Shown here piece by piece: positions 16,112 through 24,000 of a stretch of DNA of 64,000 bases. This stretch comes from Lutibacter sp. (lineage in GTDB: Bacteria > Bacteroidota > Bacteroidia > Flavobacteriales > Flavobacteriaceae). Every line of letters starts with the position of its first letter. The stretch's first letter is position 1. Under the pieces are notes generated by a model that made no database searches, was not told the origin of the DNA, and saw nothing but the letters and a program-made list of their open reading frames with translations. The position numbers and the translations under genes were made by a program. Location: the NCBI GenBank assembly GCA_021647265.1, contig JAKIVA010000010.1:1-64000 (forward strand). The letters are read 5' to 3'.

Positions 16112-16633
16112 ATGGATGCTACACATCTTCATTTAATACTTACACATTTTCCAATTGTAGGAACGATTATTGGAATAGGAATTTTGGCTTATGGTCAATT
16201 TTTTAAGAATAACGAAATCCAAAAAGTTGCATTAGGAACTTTTATTTTTATGGCAATTCTAACCATTCCTGTCTATTTAACAGGAGAAGAAGCTGAAGAA
16301 ACAGTTGAACATATTGCTGGAGTTTCGGAAAGGATAATTGAAAATCACGAAGAACTTGCAGAGGTTGCAATTGTACTAATGGGTTTATTAGGTGTATTTT
16401 CAATTGTAGGTTTATTTGCATTGTTAAAAGCGCATGTATATGCGAGAACAATTGTGCTAATAACCTTTATTGTTTCATTAATTACGTTTGGAGTTTTTGC
16501 CCAGGTAGGTAATTTGGGAGGTCAAATTCGACATTCTGAGATTAGAACTCTTAATTCTGGGGATATTAATCCATCAGATATTAATGAAAAAGGATTGCCG
16601 AATTCTAAATATGAAGATCACGATGACGATTAA
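16112..16633 (+). CDS. Four-helix membrane protein (DUF2231-like)
   Basis: A 173-residue inner-membrane protein with four hydrophobic helices: about 8-28 (HLILTHFPIVGTIIGIGIL), 37-58, 84-105 and 110-132. The HLHLxLTHFPIVG opening with conserved His residues resembles DUF2231/cytochrome-like membrane proteins. The C-terminal 35 residues are acidic and hydrophilic (EDHDDD end). Function is unknown; the His residues could bind haem or metal but this is inference. A strong terminator follows 7 bp downstream, ending the transcription unit. Confidence 0.7.
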   Translation: MDATHLHLILTHFPIVGTIIGIGILAYGQFFKNNEIQKVALGTFIFMAILTIPVYLTGEEAEETVEHIAGVSERIIENHEELAEVAIVLMGLLGVFSIVGLFALLKAHVYARTIVLITFIVSLITFGVFAQVGNLGGQIRHSEIRTLNSGDINPSDINEKGLPNSKYEDHDDD

Positions 16634-16640
16634 TAAAAGG

Positions 16641-16668
16641 AGGCTGTCTGAAAAGACAGTCTTTTTTT
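16641..16668 (+). terminator. Rho-independent terminator after the DUF2231-like gene
   Basis: Stem AGGCTGTCT (16641-16649), GAAA tetraloop, AGACAGTCT (16654-16662) with one G-U pair, then a run of seven T. The left arm plus loop (GAGGCTGTCTGAAAAG) is nearly identical to the left terminus of the palindromic element 30 bp further on. Confidence 0.85.
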
Positions 16669-16690
16669 AGAAAAAAGTAAGTTAACACAA

Positions 16691-16833
16691 AAAAAAGAGG
16701 CTGTCTGAAAAGTAAATATACTTGTCATTTTGAACAAAGTTAAAAATCTCAACACCTTGATATATAAGTGTTTAATTTTAAGACGATTCTTCGTTTACAT
16801 TCAGAATGACACTTTTTAGACGACCTCTTTTTT
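16691..16833. repeat. MITE-like palindromic element, copy B
   Basis: A 143-bp element. The left terminus at 16691-16713 reads GAGGCTGTCTGAAAAGT after a poly-A stretch; the right terminus at 16801-16833 has a complement reading GAGGTCGTCTAAAAAGTGTCATTCTGA. An inner GTCATTTTGAA pairs with TTCAGAATGAC near the right end, so most of the element can fold into one long hairpin. Termini and internal module match copy A at 9791-9944. No coding capacity. Being flanked by genes converging on it, it could also stop transcription from both sides. Confidence 0.65.
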
Positions 16834-16856
16834 GTAATTTAAAGTATGTTATCAAA

Positions 16857-17348
16857 TTAGTTAACAGGAAGTACAATCCTCATTTTCCCCCAAGCCAACT
16901 GCACGCCATTTTCTACAATGGTATACGTTAAAGTTTCTTGATTTGTATCTACAAATTTTGGAGTTACATTTAACCGTACAATATCTTCATTTTTATTGTA
17001 TGAAAAAGCTCCCCAGCCATCATTTTTCTTATTAAGAATAAGTATCCAATCTTTATTTTCATTAGGAATAATAAAGAAGCTGTACTTTCCGGCAGGAATT
17101 GACGTTCCTCCAATAGTCACTTCTTTATCAAAAGAAAAGGTAGTATTTTCATTGGCGCCTGCTCTCCAGACTTTACTGTATTTTTCTAACCCTCCCCAAA
17201 TAGTTCTTCCTTTTACTGAAGGAGAACCATAGTCAATAGTGATGGTAACTCCATCAATTTGTCCGGTTGCTTTTTTTCTAGGACTTTCTTGTGCAAAAGT
17301 TACAAGAGTAACTAACAAAAAAAGAAGTGTAAATTTTATTTTTTTCAT
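16857..17348 (-). CDS. DUF2911 domain protein, secreted
   Basis: A 163-residue protein with a signal peptide (MKKIKFTLLFLLVTLVTFAQ). The DUF2911 core follows: a ...GVTITIDYGSPSVKGRTIWGGL segment, then YSKVWRAGANENTTFSFDKEVTIGG and PAGKYSFFIIP. The family is common and uncharacterised in Bacteroidota and is predicted to be periplasmic or outer-membrane associated. I use the ATG at 17348 because the longer frame from 17366 would overlap the upstream gene and bury the signal peptide; from 17348 the gap to the upstream stop is 5 bp. It is a paralogue of the preceding gene. Confidence 0.85.
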   Translation of the reverse strand: MKKIKFTLLFLLVTLVTFAQESPRKKATGQIDGVTITIDYGSPSVKGRTIWGGLEKYSKVWRAGANENTTFSFDKEVTIGGTSIPAGKYSFFIIPNENKDWILILNKKNDGWGAFSYNKNEDIVRLNVTPKFVDTNQETLTYTIVENGVQLAWGKMRIVLPVN

Positions 17349-17353
17349 AACTA

Positions 17354-18196
17354 CTAGTTTTGCCATTTTGCTATTGATTCTTTATTCATTTTAATATAGT
17401 CTGCATTGTTTTCTTTTTCAGCACCTGCAAGTGATTTTTTAGCAGTTGCAATGGCTCCAGCCTTGTCACCTAAATCAGCCTGAATTAAACTCATTCTACG
17501 TAAATACCAATAAGGAGGGTTATCTCCTTCAGTTGCTTTTTGCATCCAAGCCAATGCTTGCTTTAAATCTTTACCTTCAGTATGATAATAGGTAGCTGCT
17601 TGAAAATAATCACCATTTGAAGGTCCTGCCATTACTTTTTCAATACTCTTTAAAACAGCTTTTTCAGTTGGAACTTCAAAAGGAACGGAAACATAAGTTT
17701 TTCCCCAAATTAAATCTAAACTTGCGCCGTTGTTTGAGATGTTGTTAATATCAATTGTAAATGATTCTACATCAAAAGGAATTGTATGTGTATCTACAGT
17801 AGTTTTCGCACTTACTTTACTTTCATCCCATTCTTTAGGTGCTCCCCAATTGGTAGCATCACTGTAAAAAATTACATCCCAAGAGGTTTCATTAGGGATA
17901 GTATAAATTGCATACGTTCCTTTTTTTAACTCTTGTCCGTCAATAGTTACATTATTGCTGAAAGTAATTTTTGTATTTGCATTTGCTCCTGTTCTCCACA
18001 CCTTTCCATAAGGTACTAAATCTCCAAAAATGGTTCTTCCACGCATGGCAGGTCTTGAATATTCTAGTGTAACATCCGTTAATCCAACAACCTGTTCTAA
18101 CTTTGAAGCCGGACTTGGTTGTGGTGTTTTAATTTGTGCATTTACTGCTGAATTTAATCCAATTATAAGTAAAAGGATCGTTAATTTTTTTAACAT
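17354..18196 (-). CDS. DUF2911 protein with C-terminal TPR-like region, secreted
   Basis: A 280-residue protein. The signal peptide begins at the ATG at 18196 (MLKKLTILLLIIGLNSAVNAQ); the upstream in-frame ATG at 18223 would add nine polar residues and is less likely. The DUF2911 domain (YSRPAMRGRTIFGDLVPYGKVWRTGANANTKITF) covers about 30-170. The last 90 residues are helical, with a TPR-like pattern (YFQAATYYHTEGKDLKQALAWMQKA...KAGAIATAKKSL). It is followed closely by a shorter DUF2911 paralogue, consistent with tandem duplication. Role unknown. Confidence 0.85.
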   Translation of the reverse strand: MLKKLTILLLIIGLNSAVNAQIKTPQPSPASKLEQVVGLTDVTLEYSRPAMRGRTIFGDLVPYGKVWRTGANANTKITFSNNVTIDGQELKKGTYAIYTIPNETSWDVIFYSDATNWGAPKEWDESKVSAKTTVDTHTIPFDVESFTIDINNISNNGASLDLIWGKTYVSVPFEVPTEKAVLKSIEKVMAGPSNGDYFQAATYYHTEGKDLKQALAWMQKATEGDNPPYWYLRRMSLIQADLGDKAGAIATAKKSLAGAEKENNADYIKMNKESIAKWQN

Positions 18197-18298
18197 AGTA
18201 GTTCTGTTTAAGTTATGTAACAAATATAACGTATATAAGCATTAGGCTATTGGTAAATGTTAATTTTAACAATATTTTAAGATGTAATAAAAGTAATT

Positions 18299-19939
18299 TT
18301 ATTGGTACTTTTTCCTTCTTAAATAGTTGAATAGTAACCCGAAAAAAGTTAAAATTAATAGAGGAAACATAATATTTATCAACTGCCATTTTGTAGTTTC
18401 TTTAAAGGCCTTTTGTTTATTTAAAAAGTTAATTTCAATAACTTTTGAACGAATATTAATCAAGCCATTATCATCTAATAAGTAGTTAACAGCATTCAAT
18501 AAAAATTCTTTATTTCCATAACGTTGATTTGTCCATTTATTAACACCTAACTCAAGAGGTTTACCTTTTAAAATTTCATTAGCAATAATATCTCCATCAG
18601 AAACTACAATCATTTTAGAGGTGCTTCCAATCTCTTTAGGCTTATTTATTTTAAAGGGTTTTATACGACCATTGTAAGCAGATTTAAATTTTCCTTCTAA
18701 TAAAACAGCTATCGGTTTTTTACCAATATTATATTCTGAAGGGTTTGGTTTTTGAGCAATACTTTTTAAAGATATTATGGAAGGCGTTCCAATGGGTTTT
18801 GAAAATTCAGAGCTTTGTAATAGAATTGTTTTTTGAATGGTATTTTTTAAGGTATCTATACTAGTTGCAAATTTCACATTTACAGCTTCAATATTGTTAT
18901 TTATTGGGTGATTATTAGGAGAATTTAACAGTGGGAAAAATTTCCATTGAAATTGACTAAATTGAGTTTTGTTACCAATATTTCCTGTTACCAATGGGAT
19001 TTCAGAAGCGTATAAATCTTGAATTAAATCTGTATTTATTCGAATGCCATAATTGAAAAATAAATCGGTTAACCCTAAATCTCTAGGGTATGCGAGTGTT
19101 TCTCCAGTTTGCATTAAGCTATCTAATTCCGCCTGAACATTGTCAATTAGCCATAACGTCTTGCCTCCATTCATTATAAACTGATCTAAAGTGTATTTTT
19201 CTTCTTCAGTAAATTTTTTAGTTGGCTTGGCAATAATGGCTAAATCAAATTCTGAAATTTGTTTTAATGTTTTTTGAGGTTGTTTAGCAACAGAATCTAA
19301 GGTAAAAGGAGCGAGAAAGTAATATTCATTTAATTTACGTAAAAAATCAGCAATATAAATATCATTAAGCTCTCCATTTCCCTTAATAATGGCAATTTTT
19401 TTTGATTTCTTTGAAATTAATTTATAAATGGCATTTATAAAGGCATATTCTAAATTTTGAATAGAGCTTTCCAATTGCTCTTCTTGTGAGTTTGAAAAAA
19501 TATCTTTTAGTAAAGGTACATTTTCTGTCTTGTTTTTTGAAGAAACAACGGCCCAGGGGAATATAATTATTTCAGATAATTTTCCTTTTTCCTGAACTTG
19601 TAACCTGCTAGGTTCTAACCCTTTATTAATGAGTTCCTGAGTTGTGTTGGTAGGGTTAATAAATCTAAAATGTATATTTTTATTTTGAGTGTTTAGTTCT
19701 TCTAAAAATTGCTTAGTTTCAATTTGAAGCCGTTTGAATTCAGCAGGAAAATCACCTTGTAAGTAAACTTTTATAGTTATGATATCTTCAATATTTTTAA
19801 TTATTGCTTTTGAAGGAGAAGATAATGTATAGCGATGGTCACTAGTTAAATCTATTCGTTTGTATACTTTAGAGCCTATATAGTTGATTAAGAGTATGGT
19901 GATGAAAGCGATTACTATTTTAGAATATTTATTGCTCAT
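18299..19939 (-). CDS. gldG: Gliding motility ABC transporter auxiliary protein GldG
   Basis: A 546-residue membrane protein with one N-terminal helix (residues 7-25) and one C-terminal helix (about 519-540), and a large extracytoplasmic domain between them that contains the GldG/DUF4350-like ABC-associated fold (DLAIIAKPTKKFTEEEKYTLDQFIMNGGKTLWLIDN). RIDLTSDHRYTLS near the N-terminus is typical. GldG works with the permease GldF and the ATPase GldA in gliding; gldA is not in this window. The ATG at 19939 overlaps gldF by 11 bp, so the two are translationally coupled. Confidence 0.92.
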   Translation of the reverse strand: MSNKYSKIVIAFITILLINYIGSKVYKRIDLTSDHRYTLSSPSKAIIKNIEDIITIKVYLQGDFPAEFKRLQIETKQFLEELNTQNKNIHFRFINPTNTTQELINKGLEPSRLQVQEKGKLSEIIIFPWAVVSSKNKTENVPLLKDIFSNSQEEQLESSIQNLEYAFINAIYKLISKKSKKIAIIKGNGELNDIYIADFLRKLNEYYFLAPFTLDSVAKQPQKTLKQISEFDLAIIAKPTKKFTEEEKYTLDQFIMNGGKTLWLIDNVQAELDSLMQTGETLAYPRDLGLTDLFFNYGIRINTDLIQDLYASEIPLVTGNIGNKTQFSQFQWKFFPLLNSPNNHPINNNIEAVNVKFATSIDTLKNTIQKTILLQSSEFSKPIGTPSIISLKSIAQKPNPSEYNIGKKPIAVLLEGKFKSAYNGRIKPFKINKPKEIGSTSKMIVVSDGDIIANEILKGKPLELGVNKWTNQRYGNKEFLLNAVNYLLDDNGLINIRSKVIEINFLNKQKAFKETTKWQLINIMFPLLILTFFGLLFNYLRRKKYQ

Positions 19940-20657
19940 GTTGAATTCTAAATTTAGTTAGTACTAAAAAAAAATAGGTTACAGTAACAAAATAAATTAA
20001 ATCACGTGTATCAATAACCCCTTTACTAATACTATTAAAGTGAGCACTCATTCCAAAACGTTGAATGGTATAATCTAAATTTCCAAAAAGATTATAACTT
20101 GATAAGGCTTCAAAACCATAATAAAAAAAGAAAGAAATAAAAACGGCTATGATAAAGGAAACAATTTGATTCTTAGAAATTGTTGATGCAAAAATACCTA
20201 TTGAGGTATATGTACTTACTAAGAAAAGTAAACCAATAAAAGAACCAAAAGTAGATCCCAATTCAATGTTTCCCACAGGGTTTCCCAATTGGTAAATACT
20301 ATAAATGTAGATTAAAGTGGGTACTATTGCTGTAATTACAAGTATCAATGAAGCCGCATATTTTCCGAAAATTAATTGCCAGTTTGTGATGGGTTTGGTT
20401 TTTAAAAGTTCTAGAGTTCCCGTATTGATTTCGTCAGAAAAACTTCGCATAGTAATTGCTGGAATTAGAAAAATAAAAATCCAAGGAGCTAAAAGAAAGT
20501 AATTATTTAAATCGGCAAAACCTGCGTGTAAAATATTAAAATCACCATCAAAAACCCATAAAAACAAACCGTTTATTAATAAGTACACACCAATTACTAA
20601 ATAGGCAATTGGTGAAGAAAAAAATGAATTTAGTTCTTTTATTAAAATAGATTTCAT
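19929..20657 (-). CDS. gldF: Gliding motility ABC transporter permease GldF
   Basis: A 242-residue ABC-2 type permease with about six membrane helices. MRSFSDEINTGTLELLKTKPITNWQLIFGKYAAS is the cytoplasmic coupling segment characteristic of GldF and NosY-like permeases. With GldG and GldA it forms the ABC complex needed for gliding in Flavobacterium johnsoniae. The gene is full length, ATG at 20657, and overlaps gldG by 11 bp. The ATPase subunit must be encoded elsewhere, as it is in other flavobacteria. Confidence 0.92.
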   Translation of the reverse strand: MKSILIKELNSFFSSPIAYLVIGVYLLINGLFLWVFDGDFNILHAGFADLNNYFLLAPWIFIFLIPAITMRSFSDEINTGTLELLKTKPITNWQLIFGKYAASLILVITAIVPTLIYIYSIYQLGNPVGNIELGSTFGSFIGLLFLVSTYTSIGIFASTISKNQIVSFIIAVFISFFFYYGFEALSSYNLFGNLDYTIQRFGMSAHFNSISKGVIDTRDLIYFVTVTYFFLVLTKFRIQHEQ

Positions 20658-20703
20658 TGGTTGTTAATGTACTTTACGAGGTTTTATTATTTTTAAAATA
20701 AAT

Positions 20704-21000
20704 TTAAGGTAAAATTTCAATAGTATCAACGCTCCAAGCTTCAGGTTTGTTGTTAAATAGCGTTTTTGTTTTTTCCCAAACGGTTTTAAAGAGCTCAGAA
20801 TTTTTATAAGCTTCTAAATGAGCTTCAGATTCCCAATAGCTATAGGTAAAAAAGATAGCGGGGTTATTTTTATCTCTCAACAATTCTAAATGGTGACAAC
20901 CTTCAAAATTTCGTATTTTATTTTTATTTTTATTAAAATTTTCAAGGAATAAATCAATTTTTGCTGTATCAAAACTCATTTTAACGATTCTTTTAAACAT
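20704..21000 (-). CDS. Antibiotic biosynthesis monooxygenase (ABM)-fold protein
   Basis: A 98-residue ferredoxin-like fold protein. The pattern is MFKRIVKMSFDTAKIDLFLENF, then IRNFEGCHHLELLRDKNNPAIFFTYSYWESEAHLEAYKNSELF and a C-terminal PEAWSVDTIE, matching the single-domain ABM/NIPSNAP-like family. Such proteins dimerise and may act on small aromatic molecules or haem; many have no known substrate. ATG at 21000 is kept because the residues before the second Met belong to the first beta strand. It lies 23 bp from the SAM hydrolase gene and 46 bp before gldF. Confidence 0.85.
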   Translation of the reverse strand: MFKRIVKMSFDTAKIDLFLENFNKNKNKIRNFEGCHHLELLRDKNNPAIFFTYSYWESEAHLEAYKNSELFKTVWEKTKTLFNNKPEAWSVDTIEILP

Positions 21001-21023
21001 AAATTGGTTTTAAAATTAAAGTT

Positions 21024-21854
21024 TTATAAAAATTTAACGGTTAATACATCCCTGTAATTTAATCCTAAAAGTGAAAATGCACCACCAACAGTATTGGAAT
21101 TACTTCTGTACATTGCAATTTCTAAATAATTTGCAGAATTAAAAATAGCCATTCTTGTACCGTCTTTTTGTCGTTGTTCTTTAGGTAATGAAAAATCGAC
21201 AATATCACTGTATTTGGTGTATATTTTTTTAAAAATATATCTATTGGCAATCACTTCATAATCTCTTCCTTTACCAACTTCTTGAAATATTTTTTTATGA
21301 ATATTACTTATAGAATTTCCGTAGTTATCAACATATATTATATTCCCTAAAATTGTTTTGTTATCGGCTGAAACACTGGGTTGTAATTCAATTATTTGTT
21401 TAAATTCGGGAATAACTTTCCCTATAACTTCTAATGTACCTCCACGTGCAATATGGCAAGCAACTTTTACAAAAACATCTAAAACAGGAAAACTTGTTTT
21501 AACCCTGTCATGAATATTTATTTCAACTATTTTTTCTGGTTGTATTTCTGAAGCCAATAATGAGATAACACCATTGTCTGGGCATATAAAAAAGTGATTG
21601 TCTAATTTTAGTGCAATGTGTTTATTTTCACTATTCAGTTCTGAATCTACACCTATAATATGAATACTTCCCTCAGGAAAACTTTTATAAGCATTTTTAA
21701 GAATATATGCTGTCTCTGTTATATTAAAAGGAGACACATGGTGTGATATGTCAACAATTCTAGCATTGGGTAATTCACTGTAGATTGTTCCTTTTATTGC
21801 ACCTACAAAATGGTCTTTAGTTCCAAAATCAGTAGTTAAAGTAATTATTGACAT
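21024..21854 (-). CDS. SAM hydroxide adenosyltransferase (DUF62 family)
   Basis: A 276-residue enzyme of the chlorinase/fluorinase/DUF62 superfamily; DUF62 members hydrolyse S-adenosylmethionine to adenosine and methionine. The N-terminal ITLTTDFGTKDHFVGAIKG is diagnostic, and ISHHVSPFNITETAYILKNAYKSFPEGSIHIIGVD follows. The C-terminal domain begins at about 170 (NIIYVDNYGNSISNI). I start at the ATG at 21854 because the 39 preceding residues are outside the conserved family and rich in Asn, Tyr and Phe. It diverges from phoH with a shared 181-bp intergenic region. Halogenase activity is unlikely on the basis of context, but the residues were not checked in detail. Confidence 0.85.
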   Translation of the reverse strand: MSIITLTTDFGTKDHFVGAIKGTIYSELPNARIVDISHHVSPFNITETAYILKNAYKSFPEGSIHIIGVDSELNSENKHIALKLDNHFFICPDNGVISLLASEIQPEKIVEINIHDRVKTSFPVLDVFVKVACHIARGGTLEVIGKVIPEFKQIIELQPSVSADNKTILGNIIYVDNYGNSISNIHKKIFQEVGKGRDYEVIANRYIFKKIYTKYSDIVDFSLPKEQRQKDGTRMAIFNSANYLEIAMYRSNSNTVGGAFSLLGLNYRDVLTVKFL

Positions 21855-21955
21855 ATAAAATAAAGCGATTTTTTTGTAATTAACAATGTATAAATTCTTA
21901 ATAAAATGTTTAAAACTTATTAATGAAAATATAAAGTTTGTTATTTGATATTGAT

Positions 21956-21963
21956 TACATTTG
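21956..21963 (+). promoter_or_regulatory. Predicted -7 box for phoH
   Basis: TACATTTG matches TAnnTTTG. It would start a transcript at about 21970, downstream of the first in-frame TTG (21961) but upstream of the TTG at 22036, which supports the shorter PhoH. Confidence 0.5.
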
Positions 21964-22035
21964 TTATGCAAATCTAATGAAATATTCGGTTATTTAACAT
22001 ACATTTTTTATTTAAACATTAAACACTATTATCAT

Positions 22036-22989
22036 TTGAACGAGCGTATTATTGAACTGACAGAGATTAATCCAAACGATATGTTTGGAACTCAAAATGA
22101 GAATGTAGAAATTTTAAAAAAATATTTTCCTAAATTAAAAATAGTAGCGAGAGGTAATGAACTTAAAGCCTACGGAGAATCTGAGATTTTAGATGAGTTT
22201 GAGAAGCGGATGAGTATGCTTATTACTTATTTTAATCGTTACAATAAATTAGATGAGAATAGTATTGAACGTATTTTAACATCTAATGGAAATGAGCATA
22301 AAAGTTCAAAATTGGCTGATGGTATTCTAGTTCATGGCGTGAGTGGAAGACTCATTAAAGCTCAAACAGCCAACCAACGAAGAATAGTTGAATTGATGGA
22401 TAAAAATGATATGCTTTTTGCTATTGGACCTGCAGGAACAGGAAAAACATATACGGCGGTAGCACTAGCTGTAAAAGCATTGAAAGAAAAAGAAGTCAAA
22501 AAAATTGTTTTAACGCGTCCTGCTGTTGAATCTGGAGAAAATTTAGGATTTCTACCAGGAGATTTAAAAGAAAAATTAGATCCATATATGCAACCTTTAT
22601 ACGACGCTTTACGGGATATGATACCTTCTGAAAGATTAAATTCATATTTAGAAAAAGGAATTATACAAATTGCTCCACTAGCATTTATGAGAGGTAGAAC
22701 CTTAGATCACGCATTTGTAATTTTAGATGAGGCTCAAAACACTACTCATAACCAAATGAAGATGTTTTTAACCAGAATGGGTAAAAGTGCTAAATTTTTG
22801 GTGACAGGAGACCCGGGTCAAATAGATTTACCAAGGCGTCAGGTTTCTGGCTTAAAAGAAGCAATACTTACATTAAAAAATGTTAAAGGTATTGCGTTTG
22901 TACATTTGGATGATAAAGATGTAATAAGGCATAAGTTAGTAAAACAAATCATTTCAGCATATAAAAGTATTGAAGTAGGAAATGAATAG
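22036..22989 (+). CDS. PhoH family ATPase
   Basis: A 317-residue P-loop ATPase. Walker A is GPAGTGKTYTA and Walker B FVILDEAQN; LTRPAVESGENLGFLPGD and TGDPGQIDLPRR are the PhoH signatures. An N-terminal 90-residue KH-like region precedes the ATPase. Members are linked to RNA processing and stress. The start is the TTG at 22036 (NERIIELTEINPND follows, the usual opening of flavobacterial PhoH); the longer frame from TTG 21961 runs through the promoter and has no family similarity. There is no ATG near the true N-terminus, so a non-ATG start is required. Confidence 0.88.
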   Translation: MNERIIELTEINPNDMFGTQNENVEILKKYFPKLKIVARGNELKAYGESEILDEFEKRMSMLITYFNRYNKLDENSIERILTSNGNEHKSSKLADGILVHGVSGRLIKAQTANQRRIVELMDKNDMLFAIGPAGTGKTYTAVALAVKALKEKEVKKIVLTRPAVESGENLGFLPGDLKEKLDPYMQPLYDALRDMIPSERLNSYLEKGIIQIAPLAFMRGRTLDHAFVILDEAQNTTHNQMKMFLTRMGKSAKFLVTGDPGQIDLPRRQVSGLKEAILTLKNVKGIAFVHLDDKDVIRHKLVKQIISAYKSIEVGNE

Positions 22990-23045
22990 TTATTATCAAA
23001 TTAATTTTCTAACAAACATTAATTAAATTTATATACAACTTTACA

Positions 23046-23996
23046 ATGGGTAACACAATTAATAATACAGCATTTAATTTTCCAAATCAAAAATCTGTTT
23101 ACAAAGGAAAAGTTAGAGAAGTATATAATTTAAATAACGATATTTTGGTTATGATAGCTACTGATAGGCTTTCAGCATTTGATGTAATTATGCCTAAACA
23201 AATACCATTTAAAGGGCAAATATTAAATCAGATTGCAGCCAAAATGATGGAAGCAACTAAAGATATTGTTCCAAATTGGATTACTGGTATTCCTGACCCA
23301 AATGTGGCTGTGGGGCATTTATGTACACCTTTTAAGGTAGAAATGGTAATAAGAGGTTATTTATCAGGACACGCAGCACGTGTGTATAAGCTTGGAAAAA
23401 GAAGAATTTGTGGCGTTTCAATGCCAGAAAATATGAAAGAAAATGATAAATTTCCGAAACCTATTATAACGCCTACAACTAAAGCAGATAATGGTGCGCA
23501 TGATGAGGATATCTCAAAAGAGGCTATTTTATCAGGTGGAATTGTTTCGAAAGAAGATTATGAAATTTTAGAAAAATATACAGAAGCTTTGTTTCAGCGA
23601 GGAACTGAGATTGCTGCAAATCGTGGTTTAATTTTAGTTGATACAAAATATGAATTTGGTAAAACTAAAGATGGTAAAATTATATTGATTGATGAAATTC
23701 ACACACCAGATTCTTCTCGCTTTTTTTATGCTGAAGGTTATGAAGAAAGACAACGAAAAGGGGAAGAGCAAAAACAGCTGTCAAAAGAGTTTGTACGTAA
23801 ATGGTTGATAGAAAACGGATTTCAGGGGAAAGAAGGACAACAAATTCCTGAAATGTCTGAGGAGAAAATCAATGAAATTTCAGATAGATATATTGAATTA
23901 TATGAAAATATTATAGGTGAAACTTTCGTGAAATCAGATGTTAGTGATATTATGAATAGAATTGAGAAAAATGTTATTACTTTTTTAAATAGCTAA
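23046..23996 (+). CDS. purC: Phosphoribosylaminoimidazole-succinocarboxamide synthase
   Basis: A 316-residue SAICAR synthetase, joining aspartate to CAIR in step 8 of purine synthesis. The N-terminal YKGKVREVYNL motif binds ATP; ATDRLSAFDVIMP and VIRGYLSGHAARVYK are conserved substrate-binding segments, and DEIHTPDSSRFF is the C-terminal signature. Length matches the longer, eukaryote/Bacteroidota-type enzyme rather than the E. coli form (237 aa). It lies 56 bp after phoH and converges with the 5'-nucleotidase gene, with only 4 bp between the stop codons. Confidence 0.95.
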   Translation: MGNTINNTAFNFPNQKSVYKGKVREVYNLNNDILVMIATDRLSAFDVIMPKQIPFKGQILNQIAAKMMEATKDIVPNWITGIPDPNVAVGHLCTPFKVEMVIRGYLSGHAARVYKLGKRRICGVSMPENMKENDKFPKPIITPTTKADNGAHDEDISKEAILSGGIVSKEDYEILEKYTEALFQRGTEIAANRGLILVDTKYEFGKTKDGKIILIDEIHTPDSSRFFYAEGYEERQRKGEEQKQLSKEFVRKWLIENGFQGKEGQQIPEMSEEKINEISDRYIELYENIIGETFVKSDVSDIMNRIEKNVITFLNS

Positions 23997-24000
23997 AATA

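Noticed and set aside
20704..21000. GldA ATPase close to gldFG
   Set aside because: The adjacent gene is an ABM-fold protein, and no ABC ATPase with Walker motifs other than PhoH and RecF is in the window.
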